Origin: Mesorhizobium sp. WSM4904 | Lineage (GTDB): Bacteria > Pseudomonadota > Alphaproteobacteria > Rhizobiales > Rhizobiaceae | DNA length: 64,000 bases | Assembly: GCF_029674545.1 (NCBI RefSeq) | Contig: NZ_CP121354.1 | Location: 744,001-808,000, forward strand | Direction of reading: 5' to 3' | Shown: positions 44,646-53,916 of the stretch, piece by piece | Layout of the letters: each line of letters begins with the position of its first letter | Position numbering within the stretch: the first letter of the stretch is position 1 | Position numbers and translations under genes: made by a program | Notes under the pieces: model-generated | Database searches by the model: none | Seen by the model: only the letters and a program-made list of their open reading frames with translations | What the model was told of the DNA's origin: nothing

Positions 44646-44839
44646 TCAAACGGCCGCTTCGATCGGCTCGGCAAGTTTCGGGTTTGCGCGCGCGGCGATC
44701 AGGCAGCCGGCGACGATCAGGCATGCTCCTGTCAGGGTGGTCCAGGCCACTTCCTCGCCGAAGGATCGTGCCGGCGATCATCAATGGCGGGCCAGGACTG
44801 GTGGTGACGGTCGCCGGCGCTGTCGTCCAGACGTTCAGC
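44646..44839 (-). pseudogene. Remnant of a DMT/EamA transporter gene
   Basis: The minus strand encodes FGEEVAWTTLTGACLIVAG and ends IEAAV-stop at 44646, the typical last helix of an EamA transporter. The preceding segment GPPLMIAGTI lies in another frame, so there is at least one frameshift, and nothing of the rest of the gene remains. It sits in the 634-base gap 44614-45247 beside an R3 repeat. Confidence 0.6.
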
Positions 44840-44994
44840 TTTCGCGGTCGACGCGGAGGGCAGTATCGCAGCGGTCTATACCGTCCGCAATTCCGACAAG
44901 CTGGCGAGGATCGGCAGGCCGAAGTGATGCGCAGGGCGAGGGGTAACCTCAGAGTGCCGCTGCAATGCCAGAATCCGAAACGCTGGCGGGACAG

Positions 44995-45160
44995 CGCCCC
45001 CCTCTGGCCTACCGGCCATCTCCCCACAAGGGGCCACAAGGGGAAGATCGGATGTCTCGCAGGCTTTCGCCAATCGCCAACGCTGCAGGACGAGCGAGGC
45101 GCCGAAGCCGCCAACCTCCCCCCACATGTGGGGGAGATGTCCGGCAGGACAGAGGGGGGC
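44995..45160. repeat. R3 palindromic repeat, copy 3 (divergent)
   Basis: CCCCCCTCTGGCC and CATCTCCCC at the left are mirrored by GGGGAGATG and AGAGGGGGG at the right, with CCCACATGTGGG inside. Confidence 0.65.
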
Positions 45161-45247
45161 GCGAAGGAACGCGGCGCTACAGTGCCTTCTTGATCGTCCC
45201 ACCCAAGGTCTCTGCTCATGCTTGGCCCTGGCAGTAGCGCGACTGGC

Positions 45248-46108
45248 TCAATCCAGCGACAGCGCCGCAACCGCGCCTTCGTTCATCAGTGGGACATAGA
45301 TGGTCGAGTTGCCGTCCGTGCCGATGTCGGCGCTGCCCGGCTTGAACTGCGCTACCGCTGTCGGCGCGCCGCCGGCCTTGTAGCTGTAGAGCGTGCCGGT
45401 CATGTAGGCGGTGGCGTAGATGGTGTCCCCGATGGCGACGACTCCGTCGAGGTCGGCGAAATTCTGTGCGCCGGGCAAAGCCGTCACTTTCCTGCTCGAC
45501 AAATCAACCGCCAGCAGGCCGCCGGGCTCCACGGTGCTGAAGTCGGGCTTGATGCCCTTGCCCCAGGACGCGACGATCAATCTCTCGCCGTCGGCGAAGA
45601 CGCCGTTGGGCGAGGCGAGCAGCGCATCCTTGACGAACAGCTCCGGCTTGTCGCCGTCGATGCGGTAGATCGTGTCGGCCAGCATGTCCGTGACATAGAC
45701 CTTGCCCGAGGCATCGGCCGTCATGTCGTTGAGGAAGACGGCCCCCGGCACATCGATGCTGGAGACCAGCTTGCCGCTGGCGAGATCGACGACGCGGACC
45801 TTGGTGATGTCGGCGGCGTAAAGCTTGCCGCCCGAGATCGCCATGCCCTTGGGCGCGTCCATGCCGTCCACCCAGTGCCCGGCGATGACCTTGCCGTCCA
45901 TGGACAGCAGCGACAGATAGCCGTTGCCGTCCGCTTTGCCTGGATTGCCGACGATGTTGGACACGACGATCCGCTTGTTGGCGGCATCGACCAGCGCCGA
46001 TTCCGGCTGCTCGAAGCCGCCGGCGCGCCAGACCTCGCCGGCCTGGGCGGCGGGAGCCGTTACGATGCCGGCGACGGCAAGAAGGATCGAAGCGATGAGG
46101 GTCTTCAT
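45248..46108 (-). CDS. Secreted SMP-30/NHL-like beta-propeller protein
   Basis: 286 residues with a signal peptide (MKTLIASILLAVAGIVTAPAAQA). The mature part shows repeated blade motifs of the SMP-30/LRE type (DGNGYLSLLSMDGKVI, VFLNDMTADASGKVYVTDM, SPNGVFADGERLIVASW). A periplasmic sugar-lactone or ligand-binding role is plausible, not proven. It is divergent from an HTH regulator gene with shared TCGATAC sites between them. Confidence 0.8.
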   Translation of the reverse strand: MKTLIASILLAVAGIVTAPAAQAGEVWRAGGFEQPESALVDAANKRIVVSNIVGNPGKADGNGYLSLLSMDGKVIAGHWVDGMDAPKGMAISGGKLYAADITKVRVVDLASGKLVSSIDVPGAVFLNDMTADASGKVYVTDMLADTIYRIDGDKPELFVKDALLASPNGVFADGERLIVASWGKGIKPDFSTVEPGGLLAVDLSSRKVTALPGAQNFADLDGVVAIGDTIYATAYMTGTLYSYKAGGAPTAVAQFKPGSADIGTDGNSTIYVPLMNEGAVAALSLD

Positions 46109-46146
46109 GATTGCTCTCCCGTTGTGATGAGGAAGAGCTAGTTTTT

Positions 46147-46195
46147 TCGATACTTTTCCGGAAGGCGGTTCGCGCCTAGTATCGAAGATCGATAC
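46147..46195. promoter_or_regulatory. Operator region between the propeller and HTH genes
   Basis: TCGATAC occurs at 46147-46153 and as an inverted pair GTATCGA-AGA-TCGATAC at 46179-46195. The pair lies 27 bases before the HTH gene start, and the single site lies between the two divergent genes. Likely bound by the adjacent regulator. Confidence 0.6.
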
Positions 46196-46221
46196 GAATT
46201 CACGCAAACGAGGTGCATTCC

Positions 46222-47007
46222 ATGAACGGTCCGATCTTCGAGGCGCTGAAACGGACGCTCAAGGCAAAGGGCCTGACCTACCGGACGCTGGCCGAGCGCA
46301 TGGGTGTTTCCGAGCCGACGGTGAAGCGCATCTTCCACGAGCGCAACTGCAAGCTCGACCGGCTGATGGACATCTGTGCCGCCGCGGAAGTGGAACTGGA
46401 GAACGTGCTGGGTTCGATGAGCCGGGGGCCGGGGCCGGCCAACCACGTCGCGCCCGAGATCGAGCGCAGGCTGGCCGCGCGGCCGGCGCTGCTCTTCGTC
46501 TTCATCATGCTCACCGAGAAATTCACGCCCGAAGGCATCATGCGCTCGCAGGGTCTCAGCGAAGCCTCGATGTTCCTCTATCTGCGCGATCTGGAAGAGC
46601 TCGGGCTGGTGGCGCTCGGGCGCGGCCTCTCGGCAAGATTGCTCGTCGAGACACCGATCCAGTGGGATTTCGAGGGGCCGCTGAAGCCGCATTTCGAGAC
46701 GACCAACAAGAACTTCATCGGCTGGGCGATCGGCCATATGGAACGGCAGGCGACCTTCGTCAGTTTCTCGCGGCGCATGCGACCGGAAACGGCCGAGATG
46801 GTGCGGCGGGAGGCTGAGGATCTCGCCGAGCGCGCAAGGCTGCTTGCCCACCATGACCAGCACACCACGCCGGAAGACCAGCTCGTCGGCTACAAATGGA
46901 CCTTTGCCTTCGGCGCGACGCCGTTTCCGGCGATCATGCCGATCGGACCGCATCCGCGTGATGCGGGGGCAAAGGCGGCGAAGGAGAAACGGGCGCTGCC
47001 GGCATAG
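46222..47007 (+). CDS. XRE-type HTH regulator with long C-terminal domain
   Basis: 261 residues. The N-terminal helix-turn-helix is ALKRTLKAKGLTYRTLAERMG followed by VSEPTVKRIFHER. The rest (about 75-250) has HTH-like and alpha-helical segments (SEASMFLYLRDLEELGLVAL) of unknown ligand. ATG at 46222 follows GAGG; a GTG three codons upstream is possible. It probably controls the divergent propeller gene through the TCGATAC sites. Confidence 0.8.
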   Translation: MNGPIFEALKRTLKAKGLTYRTLAERMGVSEPTVKRIFHERNCKLDRLMDICAAAEVELENVLGSMSRGPGPANHVAPEIERRLAARPALLFVFIMLTEKFTPEGIMRSQGLSEASMFLYLRDLEELGLVALGRGLSARLLVETPIQWDFEGPLKPHFETTNKNFIGWAIGHMERQATFVSFSRRMRPETAEMVRREAEDLAERARLLAHHDQHTTPEDQLVGYKWTFAFGATPFPAIMPIGPHPRDAGAKAAKEKRALPA

Positions 47008-47010
47008 CTC

Positions 47011-47182
47011 CCCCTTCTCCCCTTGTGGGAGAAGGTGGATCGGCGCGCAGCGCCTCGACGGAAGAGGGGTGTTCCAGCTTGTCCGAAGCGCTCGTCCAAA
47101 GCCGCAATCGCCAACGCCTCATTCCCTGGAACACCCCTCATCCGTCGCCTTCGGCGACACCTTCTCCCACAAGGGGAGAAGG
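47011..47182. repeat. R2 palindromic repeat, copy 2
   Basis: Same structure as 17753-17899, lying between convergent genes and able to form a long cruciform or hairpin. Confidence 0.8.
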
Positions 47183-47195
47183 ACAGGCGCCGCGC

Positions 47196-48128
47196 CTAAG
47201 CCGCTTTCGCCTCCTCATGCGGCGGCGCGAGATCGTCACGCGCCTTGCGCGCGAGCTTCTTGGCCGAGCGCTTGGGGCTGTCGCCGAACAGATCGGCGGC
47301 ATCGGCAAGGCAGGCCTTGCCGAGGCTCCTTTCCGAACGTTTCAGGAGCTTGCGCAGAAGCTTGGTGTCTTCTGCCGGGCCGAGCGGCTCGCCGTCGGCG
47401 GCAAGCAGCGCGCGCATGACGAAGACGTCATGCAGTTCGCCGAGCAACTCGCCGAGCTTGTCGACCGCCTTGCGGCGCGCCTTGATCGGCGTCGGCCACA
47501 GGCGCCCCAGCAGCGACAGATGCATCGAGTGCGTCTTGGCCGCCTTGCGCAGATCGTGAAAATCATCGGCCTCGCCGCGCGAGCCGGCCTTGTCCAGCGC
47601 CTTTTTCGCGCGCCGCAAGGTGGCGCGGGCGCCCTCGGCCAGTATGTCGGCCGCCTGCTCGGGCTGGTCCGGCAGGAACAGCCTGTCGATGCGCTCCAGC
47701 CCCTCGCGGCAAGCAGCGACCGCCGCGTTTATGGCGGCGTCGAGACCAGGGCCGGCATGGAGCTCATGCTGGCGCAACACCAGCCGCTCGCGGACGGCGT
47801 CGAGGCCGCCGCCGGCGGTCTGCTCCGGAAAGGCGGAGGCCAGGCGGTCGATCGTCTCGATCAGGGCGGTCGCCTCGCGCGGACCGGCAAGCAGCGCCGA
47901 TACCTGCTTATAACATTCGTTTTCGGTCTGGCAGAACGATTCGTCTCCGGAACGAACCAGGCGCAACAAGGCCCGCAGGCTCTTCAGCCGCTTGCGGCAT
48001 TTGTGCAGCCCCTGCTCCGGCTTGTCGCGCGCCGTCTCGAGATGGCCGAGCGCCTTGCCGATCTCGTCGGCCAATATGCGCCTGACCTCGCCAGTCAGCG
48101 GCAAGCGCGGATCGATGCGAAAGCTCAT
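47196..48128 (-). CDS. CHAD-domain protein
   Basis: 310 residues, helical, with the conserved histidine/lysine pattern of CHAD (HKCRKRLKSLRALLRLVR near the N-terminus and FHDLRKAAKTHSMHLSLLG in the middle). CHAD proteins bind polyphosphate. It is coupled by ATGA to a CYTH-domain gene, the usual partner, which is often fused to CHAD. Confidence 0.9.
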   Translation of the reverse strand: MSFRIDPRLPLTGEVRRILADEIGKALGHLETARDKPEQGLHKCRKRLKSLRALLRLVRSGDESFCQTENECYKQVSALLAGPREATALIETIDRLASAFPEQTAGGGLDAVRERLVLRQHELHAGPGLDAAINAAVAACREGLERIDRLFLPDQPEQAADILAEGARATLRRAKKALDKAGSRGEADDFHDLRKAAKTHSMHLSLLGRLWPTPIKARRKAVDKLGELLGELHDVFVMRALLAADGEPLGPAEDTKLLRKLLKRSERSLGKACLADAADLFGDSPKRSAKKLARKARDDLAPPHEEAKAA

Positions 48129-48598
48129 GCGGCGATCTCCGGAATCCCCCCGAGGGCCAGCGACGCGTTGTAGAACCTCGACTCGCCGGTGACCTCGCGG
48201 CCGAGCCAGTCGGGGAGCATTTCGTCAGGTACGTCCTCCGGCGTCTCCAGCTCCGCGACCACGAGCCCCGAAAGCACTCCGCCGAACACATCGACTTCAT
48301 AGAGATAGCCGCGGTGTCTAACATGGTGGCGTGTCTTCTCGATGACACGCCCAATGGCGAACGCCATCATCTCCTCGGCCTCGCGGAGAGGGATCGCATA
48401 TTCGAACTCGTCGCGCTCGCGCGCCCTGTCGCCGAACTTCAGCGTCAGCTTGGCGGAGCGTTCGTCGCTGATGCGGATGCGCACCGTGCGGCCGGGCTGC
48501 GCGGCGACGTAGAATTGGCGAATGCGGATAGCCGCCTCGACCAGGCTGCGCCAGGCGGGATCAGAGACCAGGAACTTGCGCTCGACTTCCTTGCCCAT
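48125..48598 (-). CDS. CYTH-domain triphosphatase/adenylate-cyclase-like protein
   Basis: 157 residues. EVERKFLV at the start is the CYTH ExExK signature. KLTLKFG and EVDVFGG supply the charged tunnel residues, and LVVAELE is typical of the family. Short-chain inorganic triphosphatase activity is most likely. First gene of the CYTH-CHAD pair. Confidence 0.9.
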   Translation of the reverse strand: MGKEVERKFLVSDPAWRSLVEAAIRIRQFYVAAQPGRTVRIRISDERSAKLTLKFGDRARERDEFEYAIPLREAEEMMAFAIGRVIEKTRHHVRHRGYLYEVDVFGGVLSGLVVAELETPEDVPDEMLPDWLGREVTGESRFYNASLALGGIPEIAA

Positions 48599-48653
48599 GG
48601 CCGCGCACTAAAGCGCGTGGAAACCGACATGGCAAGCCGGACCGAGAATCAAT

Positions 48654-48682
48654 TTGACTTTAATCAATCGATTGATTAAACA
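48654..48682 (+). promoter_or_regulatory. cecR promoter filled by a 22-base palindrome
   Basis: TTGACT (48654-48659), 17-base spacer, TAAACA (48677-48682). A perfect palindrome with half-site TTTAATCAATC (48659-48680) occupies the spacer. The expected transcription start falls at or next to the ATG at 48689, so the mRNA may be leaderless. Confidence 0.75.
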
Positions 48683-48688
48683 AACGGC

Positions 48689-49390
48689 ATGAGCAAGCAA
48701 ACGACCGCCAAGCGGCCGCCACGCGAAGCCTCTCCCGCCGATCAAACGCGCGCTGCGCTGGTGCAGGCGGCGCTCAAGCTGTTCGGACGGCACGGCTTCG
48801 ACGGCACCTCGACACGCGAGATAGCGGCCGAGGCGAAGGCCAATATCGGCTCCATCGCCTATCATTTCGGCGGCAAGGAGGGCCTGCGCGCCGCCGCCGC
48901 CGACTTCATCGTCGAAACCATCCAGGGGATCGCCGGCCAGGCGCTCGGGGCCCAGGCGGCCGCCCCCACAAACCCGGAGGCGGCGCGGGCGCAGCTCTTC
49001 GCCGCGCTGGAGCGGATGGTCGGCTTTATCGTGGCAAGCCCGCAGGCCGGCGAGATCGTACAATTCGTACTCCGCGAGCTGTCGCATCCAACGGCGGCGC
49101 TGGACCGTATCTATGCCGGCGTGTTCGAACCGACGCACCGCCGGCTTTGCCGGATCTGGGAGCAGGCGACCGGCGAGCCGGCCGAGAGCGAGGCCACGAA
49201 GCTCACCGTGTTCACCATGATCGGGCAAGTCATCTATTTTCGCATCGGCCGCGAGGCGGTGCTGCGCAGGATGGGCTGGCGCGAGATCGGCAACAAGGAG
49301 GCCGCCAAAGTGGTGGCGGTCGCGACCGACAACCTCAGGGCAATGCTGGCGGCACGCGACGCGGCCGCCGGCAAGAAGGGCAAATCATGA
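48689..49390 (+). CDS. TetR-family regulator, CecR-like
   Basis: 233 residues. The TetR helix-turn-helix (about 18-65) is ALVQAALKLFGRHGFDGTSTREIAAEA followed by IAYHFGGKEGL. The C-terminal domain resembles the CecR/DUF1956 group (ELSHPTAALDRIYAGVFEPTHRRL). It is first in an operon with HlyD-type and ABC-2 genes, the same order as cecR-ybhGFSR in enterobacteria. No Shine-Dalgarno sequence precedes the ATG. Confidence 0.9.
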   Translation: MSKQTTAKRPPREASPADQTRAALVQAALKLFGRHGFDGTSTREIAAEAKANIGSIAYHFGGKEGLRAAAADFIVETIQGIAGQALGAQAAAPTNPEAARAQLFAALERMVGFIVASPQAGEIVQFVLRELSHPTAALDRIYAGVFEPTHRRLCRIWEQATGEPAESEATKLTVFTMIGQVIYFRIGREAVLRRMGWREIGNKEAAKVVAVATDNLRAMLAARDAAAGKKGKS

Positions 49391-50352
49391 GTTTTCTCTG
49401 TTCGCTGCCGCTTGCGGCCCAGCTGTTCGGCGCCTGCGCACCGGCCGCACCGCTCGCCGTCGGCTATGTCGAAGGCGAATATGTGTTGATGGCACCGATC
49501 GAGGTGGCCCAGGTGGCGACGGTCGGCGTCAAGCGCGGCGACCGCGTCACGCCAGGCATGCCGGTGGCGACGCTGGAGGATGCCGACGCCAAGATCGCCG
49601 TGGCGCAGGCTGAGGCCGCGCTGGCTCAGGCCGAGGCGCAGCTCGCCGACCTGCAGGTCGGCAAGCGGCCGGATGAGATCGCCGTGCTCAAGGCGCAGGT
49701 CGACATGGCCAAGGCGCAGGCCGCCGACGCCAAGCGCAAATACGACCGCGCCAGCGACCTCTACAAGCGCGGCACCGGCACCCAGGCCGACTATGATACG
49801 GCTTCGGCTTCGCTCGAGACGGCCAACGCCCAGGTCGGCCAGGCCGAAGCCAACCTCGCCGTCGGCGGCCTGCCGGGGCGCGCCGAGACGATCAAGGCGG
49901 CCGAAAACCAGGTCAAGCAGGCGCAATCGGAATTGGGGCAGGCCAAGTGGCGCCTGTCCAAGCGCGTGCTGGCGGCGCCTTCGCCGGGCCGCATCGACGA
50001 CGTGATCCGCAATCCCGGCGACACCGCCGGGCCGACCGCGCCGGTGCTCTCGATGCTGCCCGACGGCGCCGTAAAACTCAGCGTCTATGTGCCTGAGACT
50101 GCCTTCTCCTCGGTGAAGGTCGGCACGCGGCTCAGCGTGCGCTGCGATGGCTGCGGGCCGGACCTCAAGGCGCGGGTCAGCTATGTCTCGCCCGATCCGG
50201 AATTCACCCCGCCGGTGATCTACTCGCTGGAGAACCGGCAGAAGCTGGTCTATCTCGTCGAGGCGCGTCCGGAGGGCGATGCCGGTCCGCTGCAGCCCGG
50301 CCAGATCGTCGATGTCGACCTGGCTGATCTCGGGGCGGACCGGCAAAAATGA
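49387..50352 (+). CDS. HlyD/YbhG-like membrane fusion protein
   Basis: 321 residues. An N-terminal hydrophobic signal or anchor is followed by a lipoyl half-motif (GVKRGDRVTPGMPVATLED), a long coiled coil (about 65-185, AQAEAALAQAEAQL-type heptads), and the second lipoyl and beta-barrel parts. It bridges the inner-membrane ABC exporter to the outer membrane. It is coupled to both neighbours by 4-base overlaps. Confidence 0.92.
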   Translation: MSFLCSLPLAAQLFGACAPAAPLAVGYVEGEYVLMAPIEVAQVATVGVKRGDRVTPGMPVATLEDADAKIAVAQAEAALAQAEAQLADLQVGKRPDEIAVLKAQVDMAKAQAADAKRKYDRASDLYKRGTGTQADYDTASASLETANAQVGQAEANLAVGGLPGRAETIKAAENQVKQAQSELGQAKWRLSKRVLAAPSPGRIDDVIRNPGDTAGPTAPVLSMLPDGAVKLSVYVPETAFSSVKVGTRLSVRCDGCGPDLKARVSYVSPDPEFTPPVIYSLENRQKLVYLVEARPEGDAGPLQPGQIVDVDLADLGADRQK

Positions 50353-51269
50353 ACGTCATCGACGTCCGCGGGCTGGTCAAGCGGTTCGGCAACAAGACCG
50401 TCGTCGACCATGTGACGATGACCGTCGCCGAGGGCGAGATCGTCGGCTTCCTCGGGCCGAACGGCTCGGGCAAGACGACGACCATCCGCATCATGTGCGG
50501 GCTTTTGACGCCGGACGAGGGCGAGGGCACGGTGCTTGGCTTCGACATCCGCGCCGACTCGCTCAAGATCAAACGCGAAGTCGGCTACATGACGCAGAAA
50601 TTCTCGTTCTACGAGGATCTGACGATCGGCGAGAATCTGGAATTCGTGGCGCGGCTCTATCAGCTGAAGCCGGTCGAGGAATATGTATCGCGGACGCTGC
50701 AGGAGCTTGGCCTGAGCACGCGCCGCAATCAGCTGGCCGGAACGCTTTCCGGCGGCTGGAAGCAGCGGCTGGCTCTGGCCGCCTGCATCATGCACAAGCC
50801 GAAGCTGCTTCTGCTCGACGAGCCGACGGCGGGCGTCGACCCGAAGGCGCGACGCGAGTTCTGGGACGAGATCCACAGGCTGGCGAGCGGCGGGCTGACG
50901 GTGCTGGTCTCCACCCACTACATGGACGAAGCCGAACGCTGCCACCGCATCAGCTATATCTCCTACGGCAAGCTGCTGGCCACCGGCACGGTGGACGAGG
51001 TGGTGAGGAATGCCGGCCTGACCACCTTCGTCGTGCAGGGGCCGCGCCTCGACCGGGTGGCCGAAGCGCTCGATGGCCGCCCGGGCGTCGACCAGGTGGC
51101 GCCGTTCGGCGCCACGCTGCACGTCGTCGGCTCCGACAAGGCGGCGCTCGAAAAGGCGCTTGCCGACGTCGAGAAGGAGCACAAGGGCGTGACGGTGACG
51201 CCGGGCGAGACCAGCCTGGAAGACGTGTTCATCCAGTTCATGGCCGGCTCGAAGGACAACATGACATGA
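50349..51269 (+). CDS. ABC exporter ATP-binding protein (YbhF-like)
   Basis: 306 residues. It has Walker A GPNGSGKTT, signature LSGGWKQR, Walker [14 protein letters not shown] and STHYMDEAE. Enterobacterial YbhF has two nucleotide-binding domains; only one is present here. Coupled to the permease gene. Confidence 0.92.
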   Translation: MNVIDVRGLVKRFGNKTVVDHVTMTVAEGEIVGFLGPNGSGKTTTIRIMCGLLTPDEGEGTVLGFDIRADSLKIKREVGYMTQKFSFYEDLTIGENLEFVARLYQLKPVEEYVSRTLQELGLSTRRNQLAGTLSGGWKQRLALAACIMHKPKLLLLDEPTAGVDPKARREFWDEIHRLASGGLTVLVSTHYMDEAERCHRISYISYGKLLATGTVDEVVRNAGLTTFVVQGPRLDRVAEALDGRPGVDQVAPFGATLHVVGSDKAALEKALADVEKEHKGVTVTPGETSLEDVFIQFMAGSKDNMT

Positions 51270-52414
51270 AAGATGGCTTCGGAGCGGTCTTTTCCTTCGC
51301 GAGGCTCGGGGCGCTCTTGATCAAGGAATTCATCCAGATGCGGCGCGACCGCATCACCTTCGCCATGATGCTGGGCGTGCCTTTGCTGCAGCTCGTGCTG
51401 TTCGGCTTCGCCATCAACAATGATCCAAAGAGCCTGCCGACGGCGCTGGTGGCGATGAGCAACGACCAGTATACGCGTGCCATGGTCTCCGCCCTGCAGA
51501 TGACCCGCTACTACCGTTTCGACCATGTAACCGAGAGCGCGGCCGAGGCCGAGATGCTGATAGCCAAGGGCGCCGTCTCCTTTGTCGTCACCATCCCGGC
51601 CGACTTTGCCAGGCGCGTCGAGCGCGGCGACAGTCCGCAGATCCTGATCGAGGCCGACGCGACGGATCCGGCGGCGGCGAGCGGGGCCATTTCGACGCTG
51701 GGCACGGTGGCGAGCCAGGCGCTGCTGCGCGCCCAGGGTATGCAGGCAGCGGCCGCCGAGTCGGCCAAGCAGCAGCTGCAGGTGGTGGTGCACCGGCGCT
51801 ACAACCCTGAAGGTATCTCGCAATACAACATCGTTCCGGGCCTGCTCGGCGTCATCCTGCAGATGACGATGGTGATGATGACGGCGATGGCGCTGACCCG
51901 GGAGACCGAGCGCGGCACCATGGAGAACCTGCTGGCCATGCCGTCCAGCCCGACCGAGATCATGCTGGGCAAGGTGCTGCCTTTCCTCGTCGTCGGCGCC
52001 GTGCAGATGACGGTTGTGCTGGTGGCGGCGAAGCTTCTGTTCGGCGTCCCGTTCGTCGGCAGCCTGACGCTGCTGCTCTCCTCGGTGCTTGTCTTCGTGC
52101 TTTCGCTGGTGCTGCTCGGCTACACCATCTCGACCATGGCGCGTTCGCAGATGCAGGCGATGCAGCTTACCTTCTTCTTTTTCCTGCCGTCGCTGCTGCT
52201 CTCCGGCTTCATGTTCCCCTATCGCGGCATGCCGGGCTGGGCCCAGATTTTGGGCGAGATCTTCCCACTGACGCATTTCCTGCGCATCACCCGCGCCGTG
52301 ATGCTGAAGGGCGCGGAATTCAATGCGGTCGCGACCGAGGTCGGCTGGCTGGCGGTTTTCGTGGCGGTGTTCGCAGGCGTAGCATTGGCGCGGTTCAGGA
52401 GGACGCTGGACTAG
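51266..52414 (+). CDS. ABC-2 exporter permease (YbhS/YbhR-like)
   Basis: 382 residues. One helix near the N-terminus, a large periplasmic domain (about 55-185) and five C-terminal helices follow the ABC-2 export layout; ETERGTMENLLAMPSSPTEIMLGK is typical. Enterobacterial operons carry two permeases, but here one follows the ATPase and probably forms a homodimer. Confidence 0.92.
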   Translation: MKDGFGAVFSFARLGALLIKEFIQMRRDRITFAMMLGVPLLQLVLFGFAINNDPKSLPTALVAMSNDQYTRAMVSALQMTRYYRFDHVTESAAEAEMLIAKGAVSFVVTIPADFARRVERGDSPQILIEADATDPAAASGAISTLGTVASQALLRAQGMQAAAAESAKQQLQVVVHRRYNPEGISQYNIVPGLLGVILQMTMVMMTAMALTRETERGTMENLLAMPSSPTEIMLGKVLPFLVVGAVQMTVVLVAAKLLFGVPFVGSLTLLLSSVLVFVLSLVLLGYTISTMARSQMQAMQLTFFFFLPSLLLSGFMFPYRGMPGWAQILGEIFPLTHFLRITRAVMLKGAEFNAVATEVGWLAVFVAVFAGVALARFRRTLD

Positions 52415-52484
52415 GCGTTTTTGCAGCGCACGCCCTTTTTATGCTGGCGGGACAGCGGCGCTTCCGGCCTGCGCGCGGCAGAAC

Positions 52485-53462
52485 CTACACCGCCGCCATA
52501 ATCTCCGCATAGGTGGCGAAATCGACATTGCCGCCGGAAAGCACCACGACGACGCATTTGCCGGCGAGGTCGATTTCGCCGGATGAGAGCGCGGCGAGCG
52601 CGACGCAACCGCCAGGCTCGACCACCAGCTTCAGGTAGGCCATGGCATCGCGCATCGCCTGCGCGGCGGCCTTGTCGGAGACGGCGATGGCGCCGGCGAG
52701 GTTCCGGCGGTTGATCTCGAAGGTGATGGCCCCGGGCTCTGCGGTGAGGAGCGCATCGCAGATCGAGGTATGGCCGGGTTGGTTCGAGACCCTTTCGCCT
52801 TTGGCCAGCGAACGGCGCGTGTCGTCGAAATGCTCGGGCTCGACCGCCCAGACGGCGGTGCGCGGCGAGGCGTCCTTGACGGCGACGGAGATGCCGCTCG
52901 ACAGCCCGCCGCCGCCGCAGGGGATGACCACCGCGTCGAGGCTGACGCCGAGCGTCTTCGCCTGCTTCATCAACTCCAGCCCGATCGTGCCCTGGCCGGC
53001 AATGATGGCCGGATCGTCGAACGGCGGCACCAGCACCATGCCCTTCTCGACATAGGGGCGGACGATGGTCATGCGGTCGTCCCTGTAGCGGTCGAACGGC
53101 ACCACCTCGGCGCCCATCTTGCGCACATTGCCCACTTTCAGCGCCGGAGCGTCGGCCGGCATGGCGATGACCGCCTTGACGCCGAACATCGCGGCGGACG
53201 CCGCGACCCCTTGCGCGTGGTTGCCCGAAGAGAAAGCGACGACACCGCGACCGCGTTCCTCCTCGGTGAGCGACGACAATTTGTTATAGGCGCCGCGGAT
53301 CTTGAAGGAGCCGGTGCGCTGCAGCGTCTCCGGCTTGAACAGGATGCGCCCGCCATAGCGCTCGTTGAGCTCGGGCGATTCGATGAGCGGTGTTTCCACG
53401 GTCAGGCCGGAAAGCCGCGCGGCGGCGGCCTGGATGTCGGAAATGCCGGGTAGGGTGGTCAT
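52485..53462 (-). CDS. Threonine/serine dehydratase-like PLP enzyme
   Basis: 325 residues of fold-type II. The PLP lysine lies in SFKIRGAYNK (about residue 56), the phosphate loop is PCGGGGLSSG, and SSGNHAQG is the substrate loop. There is no regulatory ACT domain, so it is of the catabolic threonine dehydratase or serine racemase type. ATG at 53462 gives a normal family start; the frame is open upstream. Confidence 0.88.
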   Translation of the reverse strand: MTTLPGISDIQAAAARLSGLTVETPLIESPELNERYGGRILFKPETLQRTGSFKIRGAYNKLSSLTEEERGRGVVAFSSGNHAQGVAASAAMFGVKAVIAMPADAPALKVGNVRKMGAEVVPFDRYRDDRMTIVRPYVEKGMVLVPPFDDPAIIAGQGTIGLELMKQAKTLGVSLDAVVIPCGGGGLSSGISVAVKDASPRTAVWAVEPEHFDDTRRSLAKGERVSNQPGHTSICDALLTAEPGAITFEINRRNLAGAIAVSDKAAAQAMRDAMAYLKLVVEPGGCVALAALSSGEIDLAGKCVVVVLSGGNVDFATYAEIMAAV

Positions 53463-53592
53463 CGTGTGAGGTCTCGCGGAGGATCGGACCACCCATGCTG
53501 CACGCAAACTGTGCCGACGCGCCAACGAAAAAATGTGATGGAGACAATGTTGGTGATGGTTGTTACGGCGGCCGTCCCTTCGAGGGGCAGCC

Positions 53593-53916
53593 TCACCCCA
53601 ACAACGTCGGCGTCCGCTTCTTGCCGCCCAGCTTGCGCCAGCTGTTGAAGCGGTGGGTGGCGGCGGCAAACGAGATCTTCATCTGCTGGGCGACCGTATA
53701 GCGGGACTTGCCCTCGTCGAACATGCGGTAGCAGCATTCGACGCCCTCGTCGGTGAGCTTGCCGTCCGGCGTCTTGTTGTGCGGATTGGCGGGGTCGAAT
53801 TTTTCGGCCTGCTGCTCGACCAGGCCCTTGAGGCGCTGCAGGTCGGCCTCGATGCTGGCGATGAGATCGAGAACAGGCTTCGGGTCGAATGCGTGCGGGG
53901 GCTTCTTGTCCGTCAT
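53593..53916 (-). CDS. Small hypothetical protein with HTH-like C-terminus
   Basis: 107 residues from ATG at 53916, with a longer start 11 codons upstream. The N-terminal half is a short coiled helix (VLDLIASIEADLQRLKGLVE). The C-terminal half (EGVECCYRMFDEGKSRYTV, FAAATHRFNSWRKLGG) reads like a helix-turn-helix. Function is not recognised. Confidence 0.65.
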   Translation of the reverse strand: MTDKKPPHAFDPKPVLDLIASIEADLQRLKGLVEQQAEKFDPANPHNKTPDGKLTDEGVECCYRMFDEGKSRYTVAQQMKISFAAATHRFNSWRKLGGKKRTPTLLG

